A DNA stretch of 64,000 nt, taken from assembly GCA_033060915.1 (NCBI GenBank), contig CM065377.1, forward strand, positions 53,483,183-53,547,182, in the 5' to 3' direction. How positions within the stretch are numbered: position 1 is the stretch's first letter; each line of letters starts with the position of its first letter. The position numbers and the translations under genes are program-made. Under the pieces are notes generated by a model that searched no databases, had not been told where the DNA came from, and was given only the letters and a program-made list of their open reading frames with translations. Of this stretch, positions 1 to 13,500 are shown in pieces. Source of the stretch: Euryodendron excelsum (taxonomy: Eukaryota > Streptophyta > Magnoliopsida > Ericales > Pentaphylacaceae).

Positions 1-2894
1 ATTCGATTCAAACTCACATTCTTATTTTGTTAGTTTTTTTTAACGTTAAATAAGATCTGTGTTTAACTAAGATAATGTCATATATTAAATTTAAATAACT
101 AACACGTGACATAATGAAATAAAGAATTTGAAAGATTTTAAATATGAACATCTGGAATGGAGCCCAAACTTTTGCCAAGACTTGAGAAGCCGCCAAGTTG
201 CAAAGAAACTGATACATTTTTATCCAATGCGCTTCTCAAACTGTTATTATCATTACAAAATCAGATTGGGCATCAGGAAATTGTTGAAAGAAAACTTCAA
301 AACAGATTGTTTTTTCACAAAACCTGCACGGATGGGATTGAGTGATAAATACAAATTTGATCGAGGGTAATGTTGTAATTTAATCTCCAATTCTAACTCT
401 TAATTGCTTGTCCTATATCCCTAGGATTATTTAGTTTGGTATTTATATGATAAAAAGCCATGTTCAAATTTCTTGTCTCTTTTCTTAAAAAAAAAAAAAA
501 AGGAAGAAGGAAAAGTCTTATCCAACCGTCTTTTGTACAACCAAGATAAGGTTAAATATGAGTTACCAATTCAATCCTGCAATCTTACCTTGTTAAACAA
601 ACTTTTGGTTTGAGAAAACCAAACCCCACGGGACCTTTATGGTTGAAAGTAGTATGCTGGACCCATTGGTGTCAGAAAAGAAAGTAATATAAGGGTTAAG
701 GAAAACTTCAATCTTATTGCTATTTTAAAGAAAAAGAAAAATAAATTTTACTTGGTCTATGTATTATCTCTTATAGCTATTTTTCTTTTTCATTTTTTCC
801 ATATCTTTTAGATATAGACCTCAATTTGCTCTATGCACTTTTTTTTCTTCTAGTATTGATATTAAATGGATTTACGGACTTTTAACTATATTTTATATAA
901 TCTAACTATTGGGCCTCTAAAAAAATTAATTTGTGAGGAGTTTCAAATAAATTTAAAGTCTATAAGTTTTAATCAAGTTAATATTAGAGATGAAAAGTAA
1001 TAACAATTTTAACTCCATTGGGTTTTTAAAAAAAAGAAAAGGTTTTTTCATAGGCTAATTTTTTTTTATACTTTTTTGATTAATGGCCATAACATTAATA
1101 AATAAATAAAATATAAGGAGAACATAGCCTTTAAATAGATAAAAATAAATAAATTTCTTACATAAAAAAATAAAATAGATAAGAAAATTGTAAAGAGTTA
1201 TAATATATAGGTGGCATAAGGACACATTAAGAAATATGTATGAAATGGTATGTTTGCAATAAGGGCATAAATGAGTGAGAAGGGGGCAACAATGAGAAGG
1301 GTTGAAAAAGGCAAAAATGAATATATATGAAACATAAAGGGCAAAAATAAAGTTGTTCTAAAAAAATAATATAAAGTATTTAGAATACACTTATGATTAG
1401 ATAAGATAATAATACTACACAATATCTATAGACTTTTGCTAAAAATTAATATATTATTGTCAAATAATAAGATTTAACCATCTAAAAAATATTAGAAATT
1501 ACAAGAAACAAGTTTTGTAGAGAGTTTCCATGATATCTTTTAAGAGTTTTTTAAATTATGTTAAAGTTTTAAAACGTCTTGAAATTATTTTCTACAAGTT
1601 TTTTTTTAAAAATTTTATAAGAGTTTCGTTTCTATTCTGAAAGCTAGTTTCCAGAGAAGCGAGTTTTCCCTCTCAAACAGAGTTTCATGGTAATAATGTG
1701 CTTGGGTATATAAGAAATCTCAAGTTTGATCCCACCTCTTACCCCCTTGTAGCCATTTATTTTTCATGCAAAGGAATAAAATTTTCATGATTCGGGTAGA
1801 CCTTAGCTCTGCATGAGCTTAAAAAAATAATCAGTGAAAAACATGAAAACCTTGTAACTAAAAAGAAAAGAAAAGAAAAGAAAAGAACAAGGAAATAACA
1901 GTCTAGACTGCATTAACACTGCACATTCAATGGCTCTTCCTTTGCAAAGCAAATGTACTGGTCACTGTGTAATAGAGGAGTTTTTGAGCACGTTCAAGAG
2001 AGCAAGTAAAACATCGTATTAGCCTGGGTTAGCAGTTAGTAGTTAGTAGTTAGTGAAAACGGGGTCTTAGCAATTTTTATAGCAAAAATAATAGTTTAGT
2101 AGCAAAATCAAATTCAGATCAGTTTCAGCAAATATTTTCAACACAACTCGAAGCACTCAGACTTCAAAGGCGCACCGGAAAACAGTTCAGTAATGCCAAG
2201 AAAACAGGTAATCAAACTTGACTGATTTACTCAAAAGCGACAACAAAATGAACTGATGTAGTGATGAAGTCGCAGAATGAAAATAAAAATCCAGTAAAAA
2301 GGAGAACAAACAAAACAAACCAACCAAATTGCAGATTTCTCAGCTCGCAAATGCACTAATTTCAATATTTCAGTATAGCATAATGAGTAATAGAAAATAG
2401 TTTTCTTTTCCTTGTAAAAAGTTGGACATGGATACTAGAGCAGAAACGCTGCAGGATAAAACTAAAATCAGACTCCAAGGTCCAGACTTGTCGTTGCCTC
2501 GAGAAATTTCACTGTAAAGATGCCTGCATCAACAACACAAACTCGCACAAGGTTCTGCAGGCACGACTTATATACTGTCAGAATACTAAGATATCAGTAA
2601 TCACGCAAATTAAATATTTCACCAAAAGTAATTACAAAAAGATAATCCACACAAACAAGAAATACACCCCGAGAAAAGAAACGAAAATCTAATGAGTAAA
2701 TGTATGGTACCTAAACAATTCCTGAAATCAGCAGCCATCACGAGGAAACCTTTCTAATTACACTAAAAGATGGCAAAGCTCAGTACTAACTCTCGAGGTT
2801 TTCGTTACTCATAGCTTTCATAAGCTGGCTATCAATCAATCAATTCTCGGTACATTACAGGTGACCTTCCAAAGATAGTCAACAATTTGAAATA
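1..2894. other. AT-rich flank and 3' side of the GTPase gene
   Basis: No gene can be supported here. The short reading frames lack recognisable motifs. The stretch holds A/T homopolymers, an AAAAG microsatellite near 1861 and three copies of a 7-base GTTAGTA-like unit near 2032-2054. The part next to 2895 must contain the 3' untranslated region of the minus-strand GTPase gene; its end cannot be placed, because no clear polyadenylation signal stands out. Confidence 0.5.
1861..1886. repeat. (AAAAG)5 microsatellite
   Basis: Five uninterrupted AAAAG units are visible in non-coding DNA. Confidence 0.9.
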
Positions 2895-5800
2895 CTATGA
2901 TTTTTGGAGAACATATTTCTCATAAAGAGAGAGGATATCTTTCTTGTTGGGATTCCTCAACTGAAGCAGCTCGGCCCCAAAGTTATGCTTGGTGAGTTCC
3001 TGCTTGAGTCTCTGAACAGTGAACTTTGTATAGTCTTCTGAATTGGTTTGCTGGCTGTGATTCTCTTCATCACCCTTGAACACTGAACCTCCTTCCGGCT
3101 GTGTGAACTTTAAAGGGCTAGTTGTACTTCTGGACCTCTTATTTCCTCTCGGCACTTCGTCATTGACGTCCATATCCTGAACGGACTCAACACCCATTTC
3201 ATAGTCATCGACCCTTACACGTTTCCCACGAGAAGCAGTTTTCAGCTTACTATCCAATGCTGTTTCATTAAGACGAACTTCAGTCATCTTTTGCTGGAGT
3301 GAATCAAGTTTTCCTTGCGTGGCTTGCAACTGAACAGAGAGTGCTTCTGCCCTATTGGTTGCTTCTGCACGTGCCGCACGCTCAGTCTCTAAGAGACTCT
3401 CAAGGACTTGAACCGTACTAGCCCTCTGTTCGTTGTTAGATTTTAACAGTGACTCTATTTCCTTCTCCCTTTCTTCGACCCTTGCCTCCAGCATTGCGAC
3501 TTTGGATACGGCATCCATCTCAGCGTAACGGTATGTCTCTGATTCATTTGCCAGGTCAGTTTTCTGCCTCTCTAAACTTTCAATATGCCTCTCAGCCCTC
3601 TCAATTTGAGTCAATCTTTCCATTGCTATGCGCTGAATCTCACTCTTTTCCTTTTGAGCAGTGACTGCCTCTGCTCGTGCTTTATCAGCCAACTCAATTG
3701 CTCTTTTAGCTTCTCTCTCAGCCGTTCTACACCTCCCTTGGACTTCCTCAAACCTATCGAACTCAGATCGGTATTTTTGCTCCAAATGGATTTTTTCCTG
3801 TTCCAATATCCTAGCTTCTCTTTCATATGATTGAGCTGTAGCATTTACAGTTTCTAATTTCTCACCTAACTCCTTTATTTCGAGCTTCAAGGTTGAGATT
3901 TCTGAATCATAGTTTTTCATCTTTGATTCAGCAGCCTGTAACGAGGACAGAGCACAGTTGAACACTATTAATATATACTATACATTTAAGGACGTGTTTA
4001 TTGGCAGGTATGAATGTGTGCACATTTTTTCATTTGATACATAAATAAAGCAGTTCAAGCTGCCTGGAGTTTTCTTTCATTTGACACCACAAGTCATAAT
4101 TACCATTTAGTATTGAATATCAAACATGGCCATAATGAAAACATTTTGAAAAACATAACGTATACCATTTCCTACAAGGCTTCAGGACAAATTTAACTTG
4201 ACATATCCAAAAAAAAAAACAGAAAAGTTTTAACTTGAACTACCAAATATCACCATAACAACCTAAAAGCAGAACACACTATTACCAGTTTACCACTGCA
4301 CTGCAACACTCCACCAAATGTTTATCAATCAAACTCATCATGCTATCCATATTCTAGGAAACAAAATTATATCAAAATGCAAACAATATCTACACAATCA
4401 GATAGTATCAAGTAAATGATATCCACAAACTAGCATTTAAAAATCAGTAGGGGATTCGATTGCTCCAATTCATGTGTGTCCGTCTAAAAGCAACAAGCAT
4501 GCGCATGATATCACAGATTGTTTCCAGATAGTGTAAAAGCCCCCAAAACTCACCTTCAATTCCAAACTCAAAGTTGTCAAACGCATCTCTGCATATTCAA
4601 TCTTTGCTGCCTTATCCTTTATTTCCTCTTCCTGCAGGTTCATCAGGGAAGAAAACAAATCAAGACTTTTGGCATCCTAAAGTGCTACAAAGACAATTTC
4701 CAGCACAAGGAATTACAAAATATGAGAGATAGAGATTCACCTTCTCAGCCAAGCTACTAGAAAATTCTGCTCTCAAACCATCTTCCCTCAGCTGTATTTG
4801 CTTATTTGAGCGTTCTTGAACTGCCGCTGCCTTCTCTAGAGCAGATTTTGCTTCCCTAACAGCGATGTCATACTTCCGTTTCCACTCTTCTGCCTCCTCT
4901 TGAGCAGACTGAGCTTGTTCCCTGGCAGCAGCCAACCTTGCCTCTGCAGCACTACTCCTGGACTTGAGAATTGCTATTTCTGCACTTGTCTGGTCTTCTT
5001 CAGCCTTCTGTTTTGATAGAACCTGTTCAAATTTTCTTTTCCAATCTAAGGACTCCTGCCTGGAAGAATCTAATGTTTTCAATAAGCTAGAACACCTTTC
5101 TTCCAGTGAGCTACTTTTACTCTGCAAATTTGTTATCCGACTCATATAATCATCGGCAAGCCTTTTCTTGTCGTTTATAGCATCCTCATAACGCTTCAGA
5201 TATTCAGATTTATACTTCTCGCTAGCTTCTAATTGCTTGTTAAGCAACCCCATCTTATCTTCAATTGAACGGCATTTCAACATTAGGGAACTCTTCTCTG
5301 ATCCAATTTGACCGATCTGCTTCTTGATGAGATCAATGACTGGACCTTCCAAACTGGGGAGATTGACAAGTTCAGATAACAATTTAAGATTCAAAATCAC
5401 ATTATTAAGTAACAAATGCTCACACAAACCTGTGTCTTAAGAAAACCGTCAGTTTCTGCCATTTTTCTGGACCATGAGATGATGCTTCATACTTGGATAC
5501 CAGATTATCAAGAATCTGCATATCATACAACCATATCATACTCCAAGGACCAAAAACATGCCAAATCTGTCTATTAACTAATTCTACAAACCCTTTAAAA
5601 TGTACCAGAGCGACTCTCTAGCAACGACTAAAGTAAAAGAGAAACTGATATCAAGGAAAAATTAGCGAAAAACTGCATGCGCTTCTAAATGAATCCATTG
5701 TGAGTAGCAGTGCGAGGAACCGTGTATCATATCTGTGATCATACAACATTGAAGTCAATGCAGCTGTTTTACCATAACTTGCTATTTAATCTTTCAAAAC

Positions 5801-8800
5801 AGCTATCCTTAAATTGAAGAGCTTGCTCCTCTCCAGCAACACAAACCATACTCCAGACATAAGCATGAACCCTACTTTGCCTTCTGTTAAACAACTTGTT
5901 TTCAATGGTAGTACACCAGTCAGCTAAAGAATGCTTGATGTTAAAACTTCTGACACTAAAAAGAAATATGTTGCCTTTCAATTTCAAATACTACTGGCAA
6001 ATTAACATTCCGCACAAAGTACTTTAAATTTTAATGTACTTTAAGTCAGAATACTAGGACTAAAAAAAGTAATTAAAAAAAAAAATATCTTCTTCCAATT
6101 GCAAGAAAAACAATAATTAAAGACACGATTGACAAAAGTAACCCGAATGGGAATTCTCATCTCAAAATTATACATGAATGTTTATACATGACTGTAACCT
6201 GAATGAATTCTTTCAATTGCACCCAAAAAAAAAAAAAATTAATAAAATCATAGAAGGATCTCATCTCAAAATTATACATGACTCTTTATGTCTCTAGCAT
6301 GACCACTTGATGAAATGTGGAGGGAAGTGGGGTAAATGGCCGATACATGCTTACCTTGAGAACATTATCCACTTTTGCATCAGGAGCATGGCAAGCTGTT
6401 CTTAGTTCCTTTTCCATGTTCTGTATAGTATTCAAACATTGTAAGTGTGCCTCTCTAAAAGCATCCCTTTTGTAGTCCTGCATCAGCAGCCAATCCAAAT
6501 TAATACCACAAGCCATATGTGTCAAAATAAAGCTGGACTATATACTGCTTGATAAGATGAAACTAATTTAGTTATTTGATAAAATTATCAACCCTGTATG
6601 CTCCTAAGTGTATAAAGAAGGTGAGAGATTTAAAATTTTCCATGCTGCAAAAGTGAAGAACTGATTTGCAGGCCTCATTATGTGCAAATTTTGCTGCAGC
6701 ACACATTTGAAATTCAGATTCAGACTCAGATCTGAGCCAACCGCAGATCCTATCCTACTTTGAATAAGGATACATACCTGTTCCAGTTCAAAACCTAATG
6801 CCCCACAATCCCTCCTTTTTTTTTCTTTTTTTTTTTAACTTTTTCTTCCTTCTCAAAGAAATAATAGCAAAGAAACCTTGTTTTGCTGACAGGTTAAGGA
6901 GGCCTTCCATTCGATTTTCTCTCAAGCTATTGGAAACAAACATAAGAGGAAGCTAGCCACATTTCTAGCCCATTTTGTGGACAGGCACGTAATTCACCAA
7001 AAATCCACAGCTATATGTCGCAGTCTACAAGTTGGTTTTATTTGGAATCAGAAGATCATTGTTAAGGACATTCCACCAGTCTTGTATGATCAACTGAATT
7101 TGGCATTAAATACTGAAGCTCTTAATGCACATTTACCACAGGTTGGCCATCCTTTTCCCCTGAAATGGAAAAACTCATGCAGGCAGCCAAATATATTATG
7201 AAGGCTTTGTTATACTTAGATTTATTCATATATTAGCAATAAAAAAAAAGGAAACATTTCACTAAAACTCAGTAGGATAAAACTTCCTTAACCACATCGT
7301 GATCTAGAAACTAGTCAACATAATAAAATATCAGACAATTCAACTTCGACCATGCAACAGTATGGATTTAGGAACATCCATGCGAACTTCAATCATATAT
7401 TCCACGATATGGGTTCAAGTACCAAATATCAAGAAATTCTTACCAAATAGTTGACTGTTTAAATAATTCTACCATTGGATAAATCTACAAATTTTACATG
7501 CCCATGTTCATTATGAGGAAAGTTATCATATAATGTTTTGGAGATAAACAGGTTTAATTTACTCGAGCAAAGGTGAACTATCATTTATCAAAGTAAGAAT
7601 TTATGTAAACTAACCCAATAAGTAAACTGTTCGCTGACATCAGATATCATCTAAGGGTCATCAAAACGCCATCTAATTTTGTGGCCCGTGGGCAGCCCAT
7701 GGGCCGGCCCGAAAACCCGGCCCTAATTTTGTGGCTAGATATGAACTTTATAGAAAATGTTGTGCAGCTATAAATTTGAAAAGAAAAAATATAAATGTTG
7801 ATATACCTCATAGACGGAATGCTACTTAATACACTTTTGAAATTAGCATTAAAACAAAGACGAGCTTTGGATTTATAGTGTGTGAAATTATTGCAAAACA
7901 TTCGCCATTGTTCTGTACAACGCCCTTCTAACTATAATTGGACTGTTGTTGATGTTGTAAAAAAAAATTTTAGAAGTTTTTGACGTTTCAACTAAAATTT
8001 TTTGTGGTATTTATTATCCAACCACTTGTAAAGTATTTGTTCCATTGATTAATATTTTTTATTTCATGTATCACTTTTTGATATCTTATGAAATTAGTGA
8101 CTATTTTTTTTTTTTAGGAGAGTTGTGCAAATGACTAACAGATGTGTATGTGCCAACTTAGTTGGGATATACTTATCTTGTAGTGATGCAGTCCCTCTCC
8201 TTAACTTCAATTTTTATAAATAAAGTTTTTTTTCCTTATCTTTGATACTTTTAGTCTTTTAATGTAGTACAAAAAAAAGTGAAGACCCATAAGCCCAGGC
8301 CCATGGGCAAGGCCTAGGTTTCATTTTTTGGCCCGTGGCCCAGCCCGCTGACCAGACAAAGCCCGCTGGGCCTGGCCCGGCATGGTCAAAAAAGGGGGCT
8401 GGGCCAGCCCGACCCTGCCCACTGACGACCCTTAATATCATTTCTCCATTCCATGTCACAGCTGTTACACATAGGGCATTTTTATAAGCAACCCAAATGG
8501 GAGTACTCTAGTACAGACATAACAGAAGCATGCATGCTCCTCAGCCACAACTCTTTTCATCTTAAAAGTCAACTGTCTATTAAAAATCTTTTAGGCTTAA
8601 TCCTCATCTATGAACACTTGCATCTTTTTCATTTGAGCAAGCCAAAGTTCAAGCCTTTGCCTCTGACATTTAATATCTGTAATTTTTTACCATGCAGCTT
8701 TCCAGAATATCTTACTCCCTTCACTGGTTTGCAACACTGATCTATGAAGGGGAAATATGCATGAAACAATAGCAGCAGTATGTAATAACTATGCATTACA

Positions 8801-10539
8801 AGATAAATATGTCTTTCAACAATAGGACTAAATAGTTCTGCTCCTACTTAATCTCCAAGTCTCCGGACACTTAACCATTGTCATAAATTAAAGCTAAACA
8901 TAAGATGACAGACAGTTAATACACTCACGCAATTTCCCATCCAGAAAAAAGGAAAAAAAAAGATATGAATGAAAGAAACTACATAATACCACAACAATCG
9001 AAAACCATCATCTATATACATCTCACAACACGTGTTCCTTAAAATATCTTTAAGCTGAAAAAGAAAAGGAAAAGAAAACAAATATTACCTCAAATGCCTT
9101 CCTCAAAAAGTTCTGGAGACGCTTTTCATATTTCTGTCTTGTTGAGCCAGCCCCAATAGCAGTATCATTAAATGCAGCCATCGATTTTTGAACTGCTTCT
9201 CCATGTGCTTCCCTTAGTGCAGCCTACAACCACCTTGAAATTATAAAGCAATATAATTCAACAACTAGTAGGAAGAAAGCAACACTCACTTCCTCAGGGG
9301 GCTTTGAACGATCAAAAGAAGACATATAAACTTCAGTTGCTAAATCATAAGCTCTCTGACACTCCGCTTCCTCAACACTCTGCAAAACAAGAAATGTTGA
9401 AACCTCCAGGGAAATTTTCAGAAAAATTCATTTACAATATATGAACTTTGCTCAAGCATCATATTCATATCTTGCTTCCATCAATAGAGTTCAACCTATG
9501 AAATTTATCACCAAATGACAGGACAAATAAGAAAGAACAAGAAGACAAGTATCAATTTTTTTTCTATGAGATATTCCTCAAAAGAATTACATTTGAGTTT
9601 TTCATATTGAACTCATCTTGAGACATAAGTATCCTCTAATATCTAGGATAATGTCCTTCAAAGAACTCTTAACATTACGGTTCTGATTACGAGTGTTGTG
9701 CACTATTCTGTACACTGCTAGGTTAATGTGTATATTCTGCCTCAAATATCTTTCCAATATTCACTGCAAATCTCTTATTAAAAAGATAATGAAAAATTAA
9801 TTAATGGTAAAGGACTATCTCACTACCCTTTAAGCCTCAGTTTCATGTATGAAGTATAATTTGAACTACACTCTTTGCATGCCAGATCTTTCAAAGACTA
9901 TCTGACCACAACAAAGAAAGTTCGTCCAATTAGCTGAACAGAACAACTACATCTAAACGGCTCATGTACAAAACCACCAGTGTAACATGACCACAACAAA
10001 ATTCTCCTAGTAGTATCGGTCCCATAAAGGAGTATATCCCCATATGGGAAGCAGGACTACAATGACCCTTATAAATATTGAACATATTTTCGACGACCAG
10101 ACAGTTTGAATGTTCTACATCAAAATCAAAGCTGCCTTAAAACAATCTTAGAGAACTTTGTTTACCCATCCTTCTAGAGACCGTCAGGATGAATGCATGG
10201 CACCAAAAATTTCTTTGGTGCTTTCATACATCAGATTCTTTTCAAAGAAAGCTTGGATATGTCAACCTCCTGAAGCAAACTCTACAATTTAGTCAGCATA
10301 AACAACAAATTATTTTTGGTATTTCAAATAAAAATTACTTGTCTCTTTAATATCAAGAAACGTAGGTTAAAATTCAACTATCCTTCAATAGAAATTCAGC
10401 GGACACATTCTAACCAAAGTGCAAGATCATGCTAAAAAAGTTAAAATAGAAATGCAGAAGACGAAAACTGGAATCAACTGGAATCACTGGCCAAGGAATT
10501 TGGTAAGCACATTGTTATTTCTTTATTCTGTTATTTGGT

Positions 10540-10572
<33 letters not shown>

Positions 10573-13500
10573 GAGAGAGAGACTAGTGACCTAAGACTTC
10601 ACAGTCTCGAAAGCACACGATGATCATTGAAAGTATGAGATTCCCCTTCTTCCTAATGACTCCAAAATAATTGCATGCCAGCAACTTCTAGAGTTGACTG
10701 GGTCGTACAGTTAGACCACATCCAATAACTTGATTATAGAAACCAACCAAGAGACAATACCAAATCAAACAAGAAGGCAGCACAAAAAAGAAACCACAAA
10801 AGGTCACAAAGATGATCCACCTTTTTGCGCAAATTACAAAACATGATTTTCTCCTTCCATTAGAGAAAAAATCTTTAACCTTCTATTTCTTCCCACCATC
10901 AAAAAACCACCAACACTTCTCCCAGTAACAACCTAAGCACTTGAATGGACTGGGCTCATCCATGTCCCACAACCTAGGAAGCACGGACACACTGTTTAGG
11001 GTGTCGTTTGCGTGTCGGACACACCGCGGACACGGATACTCCTAGAACACGCCAAAATACGTGTCGGACACGCCAGGTGGCTTGTCCTGTTTTTTTTTTT
11101 TTTTAAGCTGTGGACACGGCTGGGACACGTCGAGGACACGGCTGGGACACGTTTAGGACACGGTAGGGGTTAAAGTGTAATTATGAAAATTTTTAAATGG
11201 GGTATATTTTTTAATTTTCTTAACTTCAATATAAAATGTACAAAATATCCCAAATCAAAACATTTCTTCTTCTTCTTCTTCACTGTCCAAATTGCTGCTA
11301 CTATATTTCTTCTTTTTTCCTTCTTTTTTTGTTCTTATTTTTCTTATTCACTACCCTTTCTGCTGCTTGTTTCACTACTGCTTATGTTTAATGTGGGTAC
11401 TGCCCTGCAAAATCAACTAAATAAATTGATACTGCTTACCTGCCACTGCTATTTTTATTTTTTTTGTGGAAGTTGGATGCTTGCTAGTTCATGCTTTAGA
11501 TAGTAATGAATCTAATGATGTATTGGATGATAATCTTCTTTAACTTGTGTTTTTATCTGTGCTTGATGGATGATGAATTGGTGACCTGTTGTCTATTATA
11601 TTGAGTATTGAATTTTTTAATATTTTTGGTGGTAGGTGAATGTTATATTTATAGATATGGAAAATAAAATATATAAAAATAATAATTTTTTGCCGTGTCC
11701 CCGCCGCATCTATGTCCCCTATTTTTTGAAATTGCCGTGTCCCGTGTCCGTATCTGTGTCCGTGTCTGTATTCGTGCTTCTTAGCCCACAACAAATCCCT
11801 GCCCTTTGCTATGGTTATTGGAGTTAGACGCTGTGATATAATGAGATCAATAATGCTACAGATAATTATTTGAGTAAATAAAAAATGATGCAGGGACTCA
11901 TTAATCATCCTTCTCACTAATAAGGTCCACAAATTTGAACCATGATTAAATTAATTCTTTTCATAGATTGAGGGGGTGGTTGGGAATCAAATAACCTACT
12001 GAATCTTATAATCCAAGGTCAGAAATCTAGTTCCATGAAATCCTAACTCGAAGTTTAAAACCAATTATCAGCATTTCTACTAAAATTATCAACTCTGTAT
12101 GCACTTTTTCCACAAAACTTTTTCCTTGATGGTGACATAGTGGAGTTATAGTGAAACAGTAGTTCCAAATTTTTTCTCATTATAAAATCCCTTCATTCAA
12201 CAGTATATATGCTTACAAGCTCACTTAGACAATACAAAAAACGAATTAAACTAAACTTTCAATCCTAAACCACTCTACTTCAAAGGAATATAACAATAAC
12301 AAAAAAGTACAAAGCATTACTTAACCGACATGTTTAGAATTCCATCTTGTTTGTCTGTCTACAATTTAACACCATTAATAGATGAAAGAAGCTTCTCTAT
12401 TGGCACAAACTGAACTCGACTAATTAAGGTTAAAAGTCATTTATTTCCCATCAAGTTTTTGTCAATCAAGTGCAAAATGTAGAAGAGATTTTCCGCCAGG
12501 GATGTAATGTTGTGCCAATACCAAGCCATTGAGTAGGGAAAACATTTTAACTTTCCTTTCCTTCCAGACAACAAAGGAACAGAAGGGCTCTTACTTAACA
12601 CCAATGTTGTGATGATGTTGGCAGAATTGATCACACTCAAGCATTGATAACATACACCAACAAGGAATAAAGCTCTCAAGCATGACAATAATCAACATTC
12701 AAAACAGCATGAAAGCATGAAAGACAGGAAAAAAAAAAGTGAACAGGAAACAGTGAACAGCTCCAGAAACAACAGTTACCTGCCATGAGGAGGTTATAGT
12801 AGGCACTGCACCATTATTAATGGCATCCAGAAAAGATTGTGTTAAACGAGCAAGAATGGGTCCGGTCATTACTGTTGCCCCTACTTGCTTGGGCCTAGTC
12901 CTCTCAAAAACAAACTTTGTCAAAGCATCCAGACCAGATCTGAATTCTGGTCGTAGTTTGTCCAACTGCATCAGCAGACCAATTTAAAATAATAATAATA
13001 ATAAGAAAGAAAGAAACAGAAACACAGAAAATAGACCTTATTCATAACTGTAATAACAACGATGAGAAGAACAAAACATTAGCAATACAATAATGTATAT
13101 AACAACAGAAAGGTACTGACAGGAATTTGATCAAGTCGCTGGAGTTCATTTTCGTTGCTTAAAGGACGCACGAGGGGGAAGCATTCTCTATCCGGAAAAA
13201 GAGCCCGAATGGACTCACGAATCTGGTAATCATTTATTATAGTATCATTAGTACATCCACTTGCACATGTGCAGCAAGAAAGCATTTATAAATCAAGTGC
13301 TCAAAGCTAAAACATAAAATAATAACCAAAAAATAAATCTAGAAATGTATATCTTATACACAATTTAAGAAGTTATAAACAATCATAGCCCCCATTGCTT
13401 TCTCTAAATATCCCACAATTTTATCGCCAGTAGTACAGCTAGATGATGACCTCCTTTTTGGCAGCTATATCTCTGCCACTGCCTTGAATTGGCCTCAAAG

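Noticed and set aside
8453..8740. 95-codon plus-strand frame in a GTPase intron
   Set aside because: No motif, biased composition, and it starts at the border of a MITE; likely chance.
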